Assembly (NCBI RefSeq): GCF_023015985.1 | Contig: NZ_JALKAO010000003.1 | Coordinates: 1 to 64,000, forward strand | DNA: 64,000 nt | From: Marivita sp. S6314 | Lineage (GTDB): Bacteria > Pseudomonadota > Alphaproteobacteria > Rhodobacterales > Rhodobacteraceae | Reading direction: 5' to 3' | Shown here: positions 53,440 to 61,974 of the stretch, in pieces | Layout of the letters: the number at the start of each line of letters is the position of its first letter | Position numbering within the stretch: the first letter of the stretch is position 1 | Notes under the pieces: model-generated | What the model was told of the DNA's origin: nothing | Databases searched by the model: none | Seen by the model: only the letters and a program-made list of their open reading frames with translations | Position numbers and translations under genes: made by a program

Positions 53440-54933
53440 ATGGATCAGCAATTTCCGAACGATCAGATCTTTGTCGCCGGTGAATGGCAAAAGGGGCGCG
53501 GTGCGGAAATCCGCTCTGACTTCGCGGCTGAGGGGACAGAAAACACGGTCATCTCTGGGGCGTCCGCTGACGATGTGGATGCCGCAATCGAACGCGCGAA
53601 AGCCGCACAAGCTCACGCAGGCTGGAGCGGGTTGAAGCCGCATGAACGTGCCAGCTACCTCTACCGCATTTCCGACGGCATCACCGCCAATATTGAGCGG
53701 ATCGCCTGGGTGCAAAGCCGCGACACGTCGAAGACGCTGACCGAAACACGGGCCCTTGCCACGTCCGCCGCCGCGACGTTCCGGTATTTCGGCGCGGTTC
53801 TGGAAACCTCTGACGATCTGCTGACGGCACCGCGCGGGGCGTACCAGACGCTTTCCGTCTACGAACCGCTGGGTGTTGTTGCCGCGATCACGCCGTGGAA
53901 TTCGCCGATTGCGTCTGATGCACAAAAGGTGGCGCCTGCGCTTGCGGCTGGCAATGCCGTAGTTCTGAAACCTGCCAGCTGGTCGCCCTTGGTCAGTCTG
54001 GAACTGGCCCGTATCGTCGAAGAAGCAGGCCTGCCGCGCGGGCTGTTTTCGGTTTTGCCCGGATCAGGACGAGAGGTCGGTAACCGGCTGGTCGAGCATC
54101 CCGACATTGCAAAGGTGTCGTTCACCGGGGGCACGTCGACCGGACGGCACCTTGCGCTGGCGGCGGCCAGGAAATTGATGCCGGTTTCGCTGGAACTGGG
54201 CGGCAAGTCCCCGACAATCGTGTTCGAGGATTGCGACGAAGACCTTGCCATTGCGGGGATCCTGTTCGGCATCTTCTCGTCATCGGGCCAAAGCTGCATC
54301 GCTGGATCGCGATTGTTTGTACAGCGGTCGATCTATGATCGTTTTGTCGCGCGACTGGTAGAGGCGACGAACCGTCTGCGCGTCGGGCACCCGTTCGATG
54401 CCGCAACACAGGTGTCGTCGCTTGTGCACCCGGATCACCGGGAATCGGTCGAAGACTATGTGCGCCTTGGTCTGGACGAAGGCGCAGAGCTTTTGACAGG
54501 CGGCACGCGCCCCGACGCGCCCGAGCTTACCAATGGCGCATTTTACGCGCCGACGATCCTGGCAGGTGTGTCCAATACGGCCCGGATCTGCCGCGAAGAG
54601 GTGTTCGGACCGGTTCTGGTCGTGATGCCGTTTGACGACGAAGCGGATGTCATCGCGCAAGGCAACGACAATGACTACGGGCTCGCCTGCGGGATCTGGA
54701 CGCGGGATTACCCAAAAGCCATGCGCGTCGGCCATGCGATTCAGGCGGGAACGGTCTGGATCAACACGTACAAACAGTTTTCCATCTCGACGCCCTTCGG
54801 CGGCGATGGCGACAGCGGCATAGGCCGGGAAAAGGGCCGAAGCGGGTTGCGGGCCTATCAACGACAAAAGTCGTTCTATACTGATCTGAGCGGCCAACCA
54901 CACCCTTGGGCGCGTTGGCCCGCAGATGACTGA
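53440..54933 (+). CDS. NAD(P)-dependent aldehyde dehydrogenase
   Basis: A 497-residue ALDH with Asn154 (TPWNSP), Glu252 in LELGGKSP and nucleophile Cys286 in SSGQSCIAGSRL, then EEVFGPVLVVMPFDDE and FGGDGDSGIGREKG. It resembles betaine/semialdehyde (2-hydroxymuconate or aminomuconate type) dehydrogenases. A role oxidising the semialdehyde formed by the extradiol dioxygenase is inferred. Last gene of the unit; only 4 bp from the convergent IclR stop, with no hairpin between. Confidence 0.93.
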   Translation: MDQQFPNDQIFVAGEWQKGRGAEIRSDFAAEGTENTVISGASADDVDAAIERAKAAQAHAGWSGLKPHERASYLYRISDGITANIERIAWVQSRDTSKTLTETRALATSAAATFRYFGAVLETSDDLLTAPRGAYQTLSVYEPLGVVAAITPWNSPIASDAQKVAPALAAGNAVVLKPASWSPLVSLELARIVEEAGLPRGLFSVLPGSGREVGNRLVEHPDIAKVSFTGGTSTGRHLALAAARKLMPVSLELGGKSPTIVFEDCDEDLAIAGILFGIFSSSGQSCIAGSRLFVQRSIYDRFVARLVEATNRLRVGHPFDAATQVSSLVHPDHRESVEDYVRLGLDEGAELLTGGTRPDAPELTNGAFYAPTILAGVSNTARICREEVFGPVLVVMPFDDEADVIAQGNDNDYGLACGIWTRDYPKAMRVGHAIQAGTVWINTYKQFSISTPFGGDGDSGIGREKGRSGLRAYQRQKSFYTDLSGQPHPWARWPADD

Positions 54934-54937
54934 CGCG

Positions 54938-55735
54938 TTACGCTCTGTTCGGTGCCCCCAGAAGCGCCGAGGCTTCGGCGGCGGCTTTGCAGACGGCCTC
55001 GATGATGGCCGTGCTGCTGTCGGGGTCGGCAAAACGGTTGTCCGGCCCGGACACGTTCAGTGCGCCAACGGCGCGACCAACATGATCAAAGACGGCCGCG
55101 CCACACGATCCGATGCCTGCCTCGAAATTTCCGACACTCCAGGCGTAACCCAATGCGCGGTCAGCGTCGGCCTGCGCGATGACGCCCTCAATCGTCGTCG
55201 GTGTCTTCGGCGTCACCGCTTCGAGCGTCGCGCCCGCAAGCAGCGCTGTGATCTCTTCTGGTGCCATCTGCGCCAGGATTGCGCGCCCGATCGAAGAGGC
55301 ATGCGCGCGCAGGCGTGCCCCGGCATGAATGTTGCTGACAAGATGCGAATTCGGGGCCACGCGGCTGAGATAGACAATGTCGGTCCCGTCCAGAATCCCG
55401 AAATGCGCCGACATGGAGGTCGCTTCGCACAGCCGCTGAAGCACGGGTTGGCAGGTCTGGACAAGATCACGCCCGGCGATTGCCTGCGCCCCCAGCGTCA
55501 CAAGGCCAACACCCAATCGGTAGCCGCGCCCGTCGCCCAGCTCTTCGATCAGACGCTCTGCAAGAAGCGTGTGAATAAGGCGGATCAGCGTTGTGCGATT
55601 GATACTCAGATCGCTGGCGGCCGTGCTCAGGTTTCGGCATGTGTTGTTGTCACCGATGTAGCGCAACAGTTTGATGGCGCGTTCAACGGGCGGGACGGCG
55701 TAGGCGGTGGTGCTGCTATCTTCTTTTACATTCAT
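54938..55735 (-). CDS. IclR family regulator of the aromatic island
   Basis: A 265-residue regulator: winged HTH (VPPVERAIKLLRYIGDNNTC, LSINRTTLIRLIHTLLAERL) followed by an IclR effector domain (TSMSAHFGILDGTDIVYLSR, RLRAHASSIGRAILAQMAPE, ALGYAWSVGNFEAGIGSCGA). Start MNVKEDSS was chosen because an upstream extension crosses the divergent promoter. Located between the two forward units whose promoters share the GAAC/GTTC array, making it the prime candidate to bind them. Confidence 0.92.
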   Translation of the reverse strand: MNVKEDSSTTAYAVPPVERAIKLLRYIGDNNTCRNLSTAASDLSINRTTLIRLIHTLLAERLIEELGDGRGYRLGVGLVTLGAQAIAGRDLVQTCQPVLQRLCEATSMSAHFGILDGTDIVYLSRVAPNSHLVSNIHAGARLRAHASSIGRAILAQMAPEEITALLAGATLEAVTPKTPTTIEGVIAQADADRALGYAWSVGNFEAGIGSCGAAVFDHVGRAVGALNVSGPDNRFADPDSSTAIIEAVCKAAAEASALLGAPNRA

Positions 55736-55786
55736 GTCCTTACCCTGCTTTTGCAGTTGTGGCGCCGGCGCCTTCTGACAAAATCG

Positions 55787-55815
55787 TTGACCGATTTCTC
55801 GCGTCAGCTTATATT
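55787..55815 (+). promoter_or_regulatory. promoter of the FAD monooxygenase operon
   Basis: TTGACC (55787-55792), a 17-bp spacer and TATATT (55810-55815). The -10 box is the first part of the operator array, so a bound IclR protein would sit on and just downstream of the -10. Confidence 0.65.
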
Positions 55816-55840
55816 TGAACAGTATGTTCAATATAGAACA
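55810..55840. promoter_or_regulatory. three-half-site operator GAAC-N5-GTTC-N6-GAAC (copy 2)
   Basis: TATATTTGAACAGTA (identical to copy 1 for 15 bp), then TGTTCAATATAGAACA. Half-site spacings match copy 1 exactly. It ends 21 bp before the monooxygenase GTG. Confidence 0.78.
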
Positions 55841-55861
55841 TAAGACAAGGGGAAAACTCTC

Positions 55862-56992
55862 GTGACCGGGTTGAAAATAGCGATATGCGGCGGTGGCATC
55901 GGAGGTCTTTCGGCAGCCATTGCGTTGATGCAAGTCGGACATGACGTGACGGTTTTCGAAAAGACCCGCGCGTTCAATCGTGTCGGTGCAGACATCAACC
56001 TGACTCCGAACGCCGTCTTTGCCGTCGACCGTCTTGGTGTGGGTAACGTGCTCCGCAAGACGGCCGCGCGTCCGACATTCCGCATCAGCCGCGATGGGGA
56101 GACCGGCGAAGAAACCTCTCGTCTCCCGATGAGTTCAGCCGCCGAAGAGAAATACGGCGCACCCCAGTTGACAATCCACCGCGCCGATCTTTTGGAAGCG
56201 CTTCGGGATCGCCTTCCTGCGGACAGGCTCCAGCTTGGCAAGGCTGTCTCGGGTGTGGTCACAGACGACACCTCGGCCACGGTCACCTTTGATGACGGCA
56301 GCGAACAGGCGTTCGATCTTGTGGTTGGCGCCGACGGCATTCATTCGGCCGTGCGCACCGCGCTTTGGGGGCAGGATCACCCGAAATACACCGGTATGGT
56401 GTCGTATCGCGGCGTGTTCCCCCGCGAAACAGCCCCCGACCTGCCGGATCTTGATGCCTTTACCAAGTGGTGGGGCGAAGTGCCGGAAAAGCAGATCGTT
56501 GTGTTTCCCCTGACGGGTGGGAAGGAAATTTTCGTGTTTTCCACCATCCCGCAATCGGACTGGTCCGAAGAGGGCTGGACACTGCCCGGGGATGTCGAGG
56601 ACCTGCGCGCGGCTTATCAGAACTTCCATGCGGATGCCCGCAGCATTCTGGACCACTTGACCGATGTGACGCGCTCTGCGCTGCACGTGCGCGATCCCAT
56701 GACGCAATGGGCCAAGGGACGCGCGACGCTTCTGGGCGACGCGGCGCATCCGATGGTTCCGTTCATGGCGCAAGGGGCCTGTATGGCAATCGAAGATGCC
56801 GTGGTTCTGGCGCGCGCGCTGGACGGCGCGGGCAACGACACCGTGTCCGAGGCGCTGGCCCGCTACGAAGAAGAGCGCAAACCCCGCACGGCACAAATTC
56901 AAGAAAGCTCGTTGGCCAATGAATGGCTGAAAAAGGGCTCAAACGCCGACTGGGTGTATGGCTACAATGCCTGGAACACACCTTTGAAATAA
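55862..56992 (+). CDS. FAD-dependent aromatic monooxygenase (salicylate/6-hydroxynicotinate hydroxylase-like)
   Basis: A 376-residue class A flavoprotein hydroxylase: IAICGGGIGGLSAA at the N-terminus, GADGIHSAVR (DG motif) in the middle and LLGDAAHPMVPFMAQGACMA (GD motif), ending in WVYGYNAWNTPLK. This ending and the length fit salicylate 1-monooxygenase and NicC-like enzymes, which hydroxylate ortho/para to a ring substituent, often with decarboxylation. It may create the diol for the VOC dioxygenase. GTG start with GGGG 9 bp upstream. First gene of the second forward unit. Confidence 0.9.
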   Translation: MTGLKIAICGGGIGGLSAAIALMQVGHDVTVFEKTRAFNRVGADINLTPNAVFAVDRLGVGNVLRKTAARPTFRISRDGETGEETSRLPMSSAAEEKYGAPQLTIHRADLLEALRDRLPADRLQLGKAVSGVVTDDTSATVTFDDGSEQAFDLVVGADGIHSAVRTALWGQDHPKYTGMVSYRGVFPRETAPDLPDLDAFTKWWGEVPEKQIVVFPLTGGKEIFVFSTIPQSDWSEEGWTLPGDVEDLRAAYQNFHADARSILDHLTDVTRSALHVRDPMTQWAKGRATLLGDAAHPMVPFMAQGACMAIEDAVVLARALDGAGNDTVSEALARYEEERKPRTAQIQESSLANEWLKKGSNADWVYGYNAWNTPLK

Positions 56993-57013
56993 GACGTCTA
57001 ACAGGGAGAAACC

Positions 57014-57982
57014 ATGAAACATCTATTCAAAAGCGCACTTGTCGCCGCAACTCTGGCCGCTGCACCAGCCTTCGCGGACGCGGTCAATATCAACGCGGTG
57101 ACGCTGGCACCAAAGCCGGTTTACATCAACGGACCTTTCAAGAGTTTCGTCGAGGAAGTGAACGAAAAATTCGCTGGCAAGGTTGAGATCAACTGGCGCG
57201 GTGGCCCCGAGGTCATGCCGCCGTTCAAACAGGCCGAAGGTGTGCGCAACGGCGCAATGGACATGACCTACACCAGCCCGAGCTACTATCAGGGCCTTGT
57301 CCCGACATCGGGCACGATGAACCTGTCGTTCAAAACCTACGAAGAAATCGCTGCCACCGACTACCACGAGCGCATGACCGAGCTGCACGCCGAGAAAGAC
57401 CTTGTGTATCTTGGCGAAATTCCGGCGACCGAGCTGAACTTCTTCATTTACATGGGCGAAGAGGTGGCCAGCCTTGATGATCTCAAAGGCAAGCGCATCC
57501 GCGTTTTCCCGACCCTGCTTCCGCTGGCGCAAGCGCTTGGCGCAGAGCCGATTGTTCTGCCGATGGGCGAGATCTACACCGCCATGGAGCGCGGCGCGAT
57601 CGACGGCTTCATGCAAGGCCCGCTTGGTCAGGCCGAACAATTCGGTGATCTCGTGAAAACGGTTGTCGCACCGGGCGTTTACCGTGCGGGCTTCCCGGTT
57701 CTGGTGAATCCCGATACCTGGGCCGAGATCCCAGCGGATGTTCAGGCCGAACTGACCACGTTCCTGCGCGAAGATTTCGCGCCCCGCATGGATACGATCT
57801 GGGCCCAGCCGATTGCCGACAGCCAGGCGCAGATGCGCGAAAAGGGCTGGACGTTCCTTGAACTGTCCGGCGACGACGCCGCTGCCTATGAAAAAATGGC
57901 GATGGACGCGGCCTGGGCCGTCACAGCCGAAACAGCAGGCGCAGACATCGCCGCTGAATTGCGGGCCATGCTGGACCGCTAA
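57014..57982 (+). CDS. TRAP transporter substrate-binding protein (DctP type)
   Basis: A 322-residue periplasmic binding protein with signal peptide (LVAATLAAAPAFA). Features: YINGPFKSFVEEVNEKFAGK, GGPEVMPPFKQAEGVRNGAM, GKRIRVFPTLLPLAQALGAE (with the conserved carboxylate-binding Arg) and MERGAIDGFMQGPLGQAEQF. An aromatic or sulfated acid is a plausible ligand given the neighbours. GGGAGAA precedes the ATG. A hairpin follows the gene. Confidence 0.92.
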   Translation: MKHLFKSALVAATLAAAPAFADAVNINAVTLAPKPVYINGPFKSFVEEVNEKFAGKVEINWRGGPEVMPPFKQAEGVRNGAMDMTYTSPSYYQGLVPTSGTMNLSFKTYEEIAATDYHERMTELHAEKDLVYLGEIPATELNFFIYMGEEVASLDDLKGKRIRVFPTLLPLAQALGAEPIVLPMGEIYTAMERGAIDGFMQGPLGQAEQFGDLVKTVVAPGVYRAGFPVLVNPDTWAEIPADVQAELTTFLREDFAPRMDTIWAQPIADSQAQMREKGWTFLELSGDDAAAYEKMAMDAAWAVTAETAGADIAAELRAMLDR

Positions 57983-58000
57983 AAAAAGGGGTCTCCCTGT

Positions 58001-58026
58001 CGGTGCCGGGCTCTGTCCCGGTGCCG
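58001..58026 (+). terminator. stem-loop between dctP-type and dctQ-type genes
   Basis: A 10-bp stem CGGTGCCGGG / CCCGGTGCCG with two G-T wobbles and a CTCTGT loop, followed by AATTTT, 18 bp after the binding-protein stop and 25 bp before dctQ. Same placement as the siaP-siaQ hairpin. Confidence 0.6.
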
Positions 58027-58051
58027 AATTTTCTCCAGCCAAGGAAACACG

Positions 58052-58552
58052 ATGACGCGGGCAGTTCATCCGGTATGGGCGTTTTTTCAACGTATTAACC
58101 TGATTTGCGCAATCGTTGGTGCGATCCTTCTGTTTGGAATCGCGGCCATCGTGTGCTTCGAGGTTCTGGGCCGCGCCTTGGGGGCGTCGTCCCGCCTCTG
58201 GGTGATCGAAGCCAGCGAATACGCATTGCTGTTCATCACGTTTCTGGGCGCACCTTACCTGCTGCAGCTCAAGCACCATGTCGTCATGGATCTGCTGGTC
58301 AACGGCCTGACCGGTGTCCAGAAACGGATATCGCAATTCGTCAACGCGCTGATCGGTTTGCTGGTGTGCCTGGTGCTGACCTATGTCGGCGTGCAGATCG
58401 TGCTGGACCAGCTCGATCTGGGCACGCGTGAGGTCACGGTAATGCGCCCCTTAAGCTGGTGGATCACCTCTGCGATGCCGCTTGGAACGGGGCTGATGGC
58501 CATCCAGTTCCTGCATGCGTTGATCCTGAGCTATACCGGCGAGGACGTTTGA
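58052..58552 (+). CDS. TRAP transporter small permease (DctQ type)
   Basis: A 166-residue four-helix protein (INLICAIVGAILLFGIAAIV, LWVIEASEYALLFITFLGAP, FVNALIGLLVCLVLTYVGVQ, SWWITSAMPLGTGLMAIQFL). The V-I-E-A-S-E-Y motif in helix 2 is typical. Two base pairs separate it from the large permease. Confidence 0.92.
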   Translation: MTRAVHPVWAFFQRINLICAIVGAILLFGIAAIVCFEVLGRALGASSRLWVIEASEYALLFITFLGAPYLLQLKHHVVMDLLVNGLTGVQKRISQFVNALIGLLVCLVLTYVGVQIVLDQLDLGTREVTVMRPLSWWITSAMPLGTGLMAIQFLHALILSYTGEDV

Positions 58553-58554
58553 CC

Positions 58555-59871
58555 ATGGAGTGGTACTTTACCCTACTCGTGATCCTTGGCCCGCTGTTCA
58601 TGCTGATGCTGATGGGCTTGCCCGTGGCCTTTGCCTTTTTCGCGGTGAACCTTGTTGGGGCCTACATCCTGATGGGCGGCATTGCCGGGATCGAGCAACT
58701 GGTCCTGAACACGGTCGACAGCATCAGCAGCTTCACGCTGATCCCAATCGCGCTTTTCATGATCATGGGCGAGGCGATGTTCCAGTCGCGGATCGCCGTT
58801 GATCTGATGGACACGCTCGACAAATGGTTCGGAAAACTTCGGGGACGGCTTGCCCTGATGGCTGTTGGGGGCGGTGTTCTGTTCTCGACGCTGACGGGCA
58901 ACTCGATGGGGTCCATTGCGCTCTTGGGGTCTTCCCTGACGCCAGAAATGGAAAAGCGCGGCTACAAGAAAGAAATGTCGCTTGGCCCCATTCTCGGTTC
59001 GTCTGGCCTTGCGATCATGATCCCGCCCTCGTCGCTGGCCGTTGTCCTTGGTGTTATCGCCGAGATTTCAATTGGACAGATCCTGATCGGGATCATCGTG
59101 CCGGGCCTCCTGATGGCGGTGCTTTACGTGGTCTACATCATCGGGCGCTGCACAATCAGCCCCGAGCTTGCGCCTGCCTTTGATGTCCAACCGGTGCCGC
59201 TGTCAGAGAAGATCAGCTCCACCATTGTGAATATTGTCCCGCTGACACTCGTTGTCTTCTGCGTTGTCGGCGTGATCTTCCTCGGTATCGCGACGCCAAG
59301 CGAGGCGGCGGCCACCGGGGCGTTTGCCACGTTGTTCCTTGCCCTGATCAAACGGCGTCTGACGCCGCAAGTCTTCGGACGAACGATGCTGGCAAGCTCG
59401 AACATCTCGGTCATGGTCCTGCTGATCGTTTCGGGTGCCGTCACCTTTTCCCAGCTTCTCGCGTTCACCGGCGCAACCTATGACATGGTGGATGCGGTCC
59501 TGAGCCTTGATGTGTCGCCATCCACCATTGTTTTCCTCATGGTCATGACCGTTGTGCTGATGGGTATGTTCATGGGTCCGTTGTCGATCATGCTGATCAC
59601 GCTGCCGATCTTCGTGCCCGTGGTCATTCAGCTTGGGTTCGATCCGATCTGGTTCGCCGCGCTGTTTCTGGTGGCCATTGAAACCGGCGCAACCTCCCCG
59701 CCGTTCGGCGCTGCCTTGTTCGTGATGAAAGCGGTGGCCCCTAGGGGGACGACGATGGGCGAAATCTACAAGGCTGCCGTGCCGTTTATCATCCTTGATC
59801 TGGCGGCGATCCTGATCCTGTTCTTCTTTCCTGTTCTGGTGACCGGGCCGGTTGGCCTGATGTTCGATTAG
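58555..59871 (+). CDS. TRAP transporter large permease (DctM type)
   Basis: A 438-residue permease with about 12 hydrophobic segments and family motifs STLTGNSMGSIALLGSSLTP, GSSGLAIMIPPSSLAVVLGV, IFLGIATPSEAAATGAFATL, GATSPPFGAALFVMKAVAP. Start MEWYFTL directly after the dctQ stop. Works with the preceding two genes. Confidence 0.94.
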   Translation: MEWYFTLLVILGPLFMLMLMGLPVAFAFFAVNLVGAYILMGGIAGIEQLVLNTVDSISSFTLIPIALFMIMGEAMFQSRIAVDLMDTLDKWFGKLRGRLALMAVGGGVLFSTLTGNSMGSIALLGSSLTPEMEKRGYKKEMSLGPILGSSGLAIMIPPSSLAVVLGVIAEISIGQILIGIIVPGLLMAVLYVVYIIGRCTISPELAPAFDVQPVPLSEKISSTIVNIVPLTLVVFCVVGVIFLGIATPSEAAATGAFATLFLALIKRRLTPQVFGRTMLASSNISVMVLLIVSGAVTFSQLLAFTGATYDMVDAVLSLDVSPSTIVFLMVMTVVLMGMFMGPLSIMLITLPIFVPVVIQLGFDPIWFAALFLVAIETGATSPPFGAALFVMKAVAPRGTTMGEIYKAAVPFIILDLAAILILFFFPVLVTGPVGLMFD

Positions 59872-59878
59872 ACCAACA

Positions 59879-61447
59879 ATGAAAAAGCGCCCCAATTTCC
59901 TTGTCATCATGACCGACCAGCAGCGGGCGGATCATCTTGGCTGCTACGGGAACCCGATTGTTCAGACCCCGAACCTTGATGCGTTGGCGGCGCGCGGAAC
60001 CCGCTTTGATCGGTTCTACGTCGCCAACCCGATTTGCCAACCGAACCGAGCCGCGCTTGCGACGGGGCAGTTGACAACTGTCAACGGGTGCCGAAAAAAC
60101 GGCATCCCGGTTTCTTGTGACAGTACGACCTATGCGGACGTGCTGCGCGCTGCGGGCTATCGCACCGGGCTGGTGGGCAAGGCGCATTTCCAGAATGTGT
60201 CGCCGATCGAAGCCAAACCACCCGCGTTGCGCGGGACAGGCGATGCGCCCGAGCCGCCGTTTGACCGCGCACGGCGCCGTCAGCGCTCCGGCCCCGAGTA
60301 CGAACACGAGATCCGTTCAAACTGGATCAAGACCCCGGACCGGGACGTGCCGCGCCCGTATTACGGGTTTGATGAGTTGGCGTTGTGCATCGGCCACGGC
60401 GATCAGGTGGAAGGGCATTATACAGGCTGGTTGCGAGACCGGCTAAACGGTGCGCCGGACCCGCGTGGACGCGACAATGCGGCAGATGACGGGTTTGGCA
60501 AAACGCCCCAGGTCTGGCGCACGGCACTGCCGGAAGAGCTTTATCCGACAAGCTTTGTTGGGGAACAGGCCTGCGCCTTTCTTGAACAGACCGACGACCG
60601 CCCGTTTCTGCTGCTGGCGTCATTTCCCGACCCGCACCATCCGTTCACGCCGCCCGGTCGCTATTTTGACATGTACGACCCGGCACAGATCCCGTTGCCA
60701 GAAAGCTTTGCGTACAAGACCGGGGACCGGAACGACCTGCCCGCACATCTGAAACGCGTCTACCAGTTCGGCGACGAAAAGCCGGACGCCTACTGGCCGT
60801 TCCACGCAGAGGCCGACACGATCCGCCGAATGATCGCGCTGAACTACGGGGCGATCACCATGGTTGATGATTGGGTCGGACGCATTCTGCAGGTGCTTGA
60901 GCGAACCGGGCTTTCCGAAAACACGCACGTGATCTTCATGTCCGACCACGGCGACTACATGGGCGATCACGGGACAACCCTGAAGCATGGGGTACACAGC
61001 CACGGCCTGATCCGCGTGCCGATGATCTGGGCGGATCCGACGCGCAAGACCGGCGTATCGAGTGAGATACAGGGCAGCGCCATTGACTTCGCCCCGACGC
61101 TTCTGGCCCGCGCGGGGCTGCAAGAACCCGTTGGCATGCAGGGGCGGGATTTGCTTGCGGAGGACGCCGAAAACCTGCCGGTGCTGATCGAAGATGCGGG
61201 GCTGTCCTTTGCCGATCCTGACGGCAAGACGGCGAGTCGAACGCTGGTGCACGAAGGCTGGCGCATGACGGTCTTCGAAGGGTCAGAACTGGGTGAACTA
61301 TACGATCTTGAAAAAGACCCGTCGGAGTTGTCCAACCTCTGGAGCGATGGGTCTGCAGCACAACGCAGGGTGCGGATGCTTTATCTGCTCGCAGACCGGC
61401 AGATGGCGCTTCAGGACGCGTCTTTGGTCCCGACCCATCAGGCCTGA
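59879..61447 (+). CDS. sulfatase (CxPxR type, C-Q-P-N-R motif)
   Basis: A 522-residue type I sulfatase: N-terminal metal motif FLVIMTDQQRADHLGCYGN, formylglycine site C53-Q-P-N-R with a downstream TGQ, GKAHF, FPDPHHPFTPPGRYFDMY and FMSDHGDYMGDHGTTLKHG. Asn at the +3 position replaces the common Ser/Ala, but the C-x-P-x-R core needed for formylglycine formation is intact. No signal peptide, so likely cytosolic, acting on a sulfate ester imported by the TRAP system 7 bp upstream. It resembles the 44698 enzyme only in motifs. Confidence 0.9.
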   Translation: MKKRPNFLVIMTDQQRADHLGCYGNPIVQTPNLDALAARGTRFDRFYVANPICQPNRAALATGQLTTVNGCRKNGIPVSCDSTTYADVLRAAGYRTGLVGKAHFQNVSPIEAKPPALRGTGDAPEPPFDRARRRQRSGPEYEHEIRSNWIKTPDRDVPRPYYGFDELALCIGHGDQVEGHYTGWLRDRLNGAPDPRGRDNAADDGFGKTPQVWRTALPEELYPTSFVGEQACAFLEQTDDRPFLLLASFPDPHHPFTPPGRYFDMYDPAQIPLPESFAYKTGDRNDLPAHLKRVYQFGDEKPDAYWPFHAEADTIRRMIALNYGAITMVDDWVGRILQVLERTGLSENTHVIFMSDHGDYMGDHGTTLKHGVHSHGLIRVPMIWADPTRKTGVSSEIQGSAIDFAPTLLARAGLQEPVGMQGRDLLAEDAENLPVLIEDAGLSFADPDGKTASRTLVHEGWRMTVFEGSELGELYDLEKDPSELSNLWSDGSAAQRRVRMLYLLADRQMALQDASLVPTHQA

Positions 61448-61974
61448 AGCGCGTCCCAATTGCTGCGCCTGCCATGTAGGTCGCAGCCGTTTGTTGTGAC
61501 GGTCCCAAGCTGTGCTCCATCTGCCCAGAACCCGCCAAGAAACTCGCTGTTTGAAAGGTTTGTTTCGCTGGCAATCTGTGCGTTCTCCAGCGTCAGATTT
61601 GCCATGATGAGGGCGTTCAATAGCGAGATCCTTTGCGCCCGAACGCGCTCAAGGTCCAGCACGCCGCGCACCTGCACCTCGTCAAGGCAAAGCGTGTCGG
61701 CTGTCAGCCCTTCGGCCCGGCAATCAATCATGAAACGCGCGCCTGTCAGGTCGAGCGTTCCGTCAATTGTTGCATTCATCAGCCACGCAAGACCGAGAAA
61801 CGTTGTGCCCCGCGCGCTGACGTTCCCCTTGAACGCTGCGCCGCTGAGATCAAAACCGCGCAGCACCATGCCGTCGAGAACCAAAGGCCCGTCGATCACT
61901 GCAGCGCGGCCATCGAAATGCTCTCCGTGGTGCCACGGTTTTTGCAGCTCTGCGATGAGCGCGTCTGGCGTCAT
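61438..61974 (-). CDS. pentapeptide-repeat-like right-handed beta-helix protein
   Basis: A 178-residue protein of tandem five-residue A(D/N)LxX-like units (LDGMVLRGFDLSGAAFKGNV, then ANLTLENAQIASETNLSNSE), predicted to fold as a right-handed beta-helix. Function unknown. It overlaps the convergent sulfatase by 10 bp and begins within 4 bp of the upstream SDR stop, so it belongs to the minus-strand Rieske-SDR unit. A structural or scaffolding role is possible. Confidence 0.7.
   Translation of the reverse strand: MTPDALIAELQKPWHHGEHFDGRAAVIDGPLVLDGMVLRGFDLSGAAFKGNVSARGTTFLGLAWLMNATIDGTLDLTGARFMIDCRAEGLTADTLCLDEVQVRGVLDLERVRAQRISLLNALIMANLTLENAQIASETNLSNSEFLGGFWADGAQLGTVTTNGCDLHGRRSNWDALQA

Noticed and set aside
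40804-61447. Formylglycine-generating enzyme or radical SAM sulfatase maturase
   Set aside because: I looked for one beside both sulfatases and saw none; maturation must depend on a gene elsewhere.
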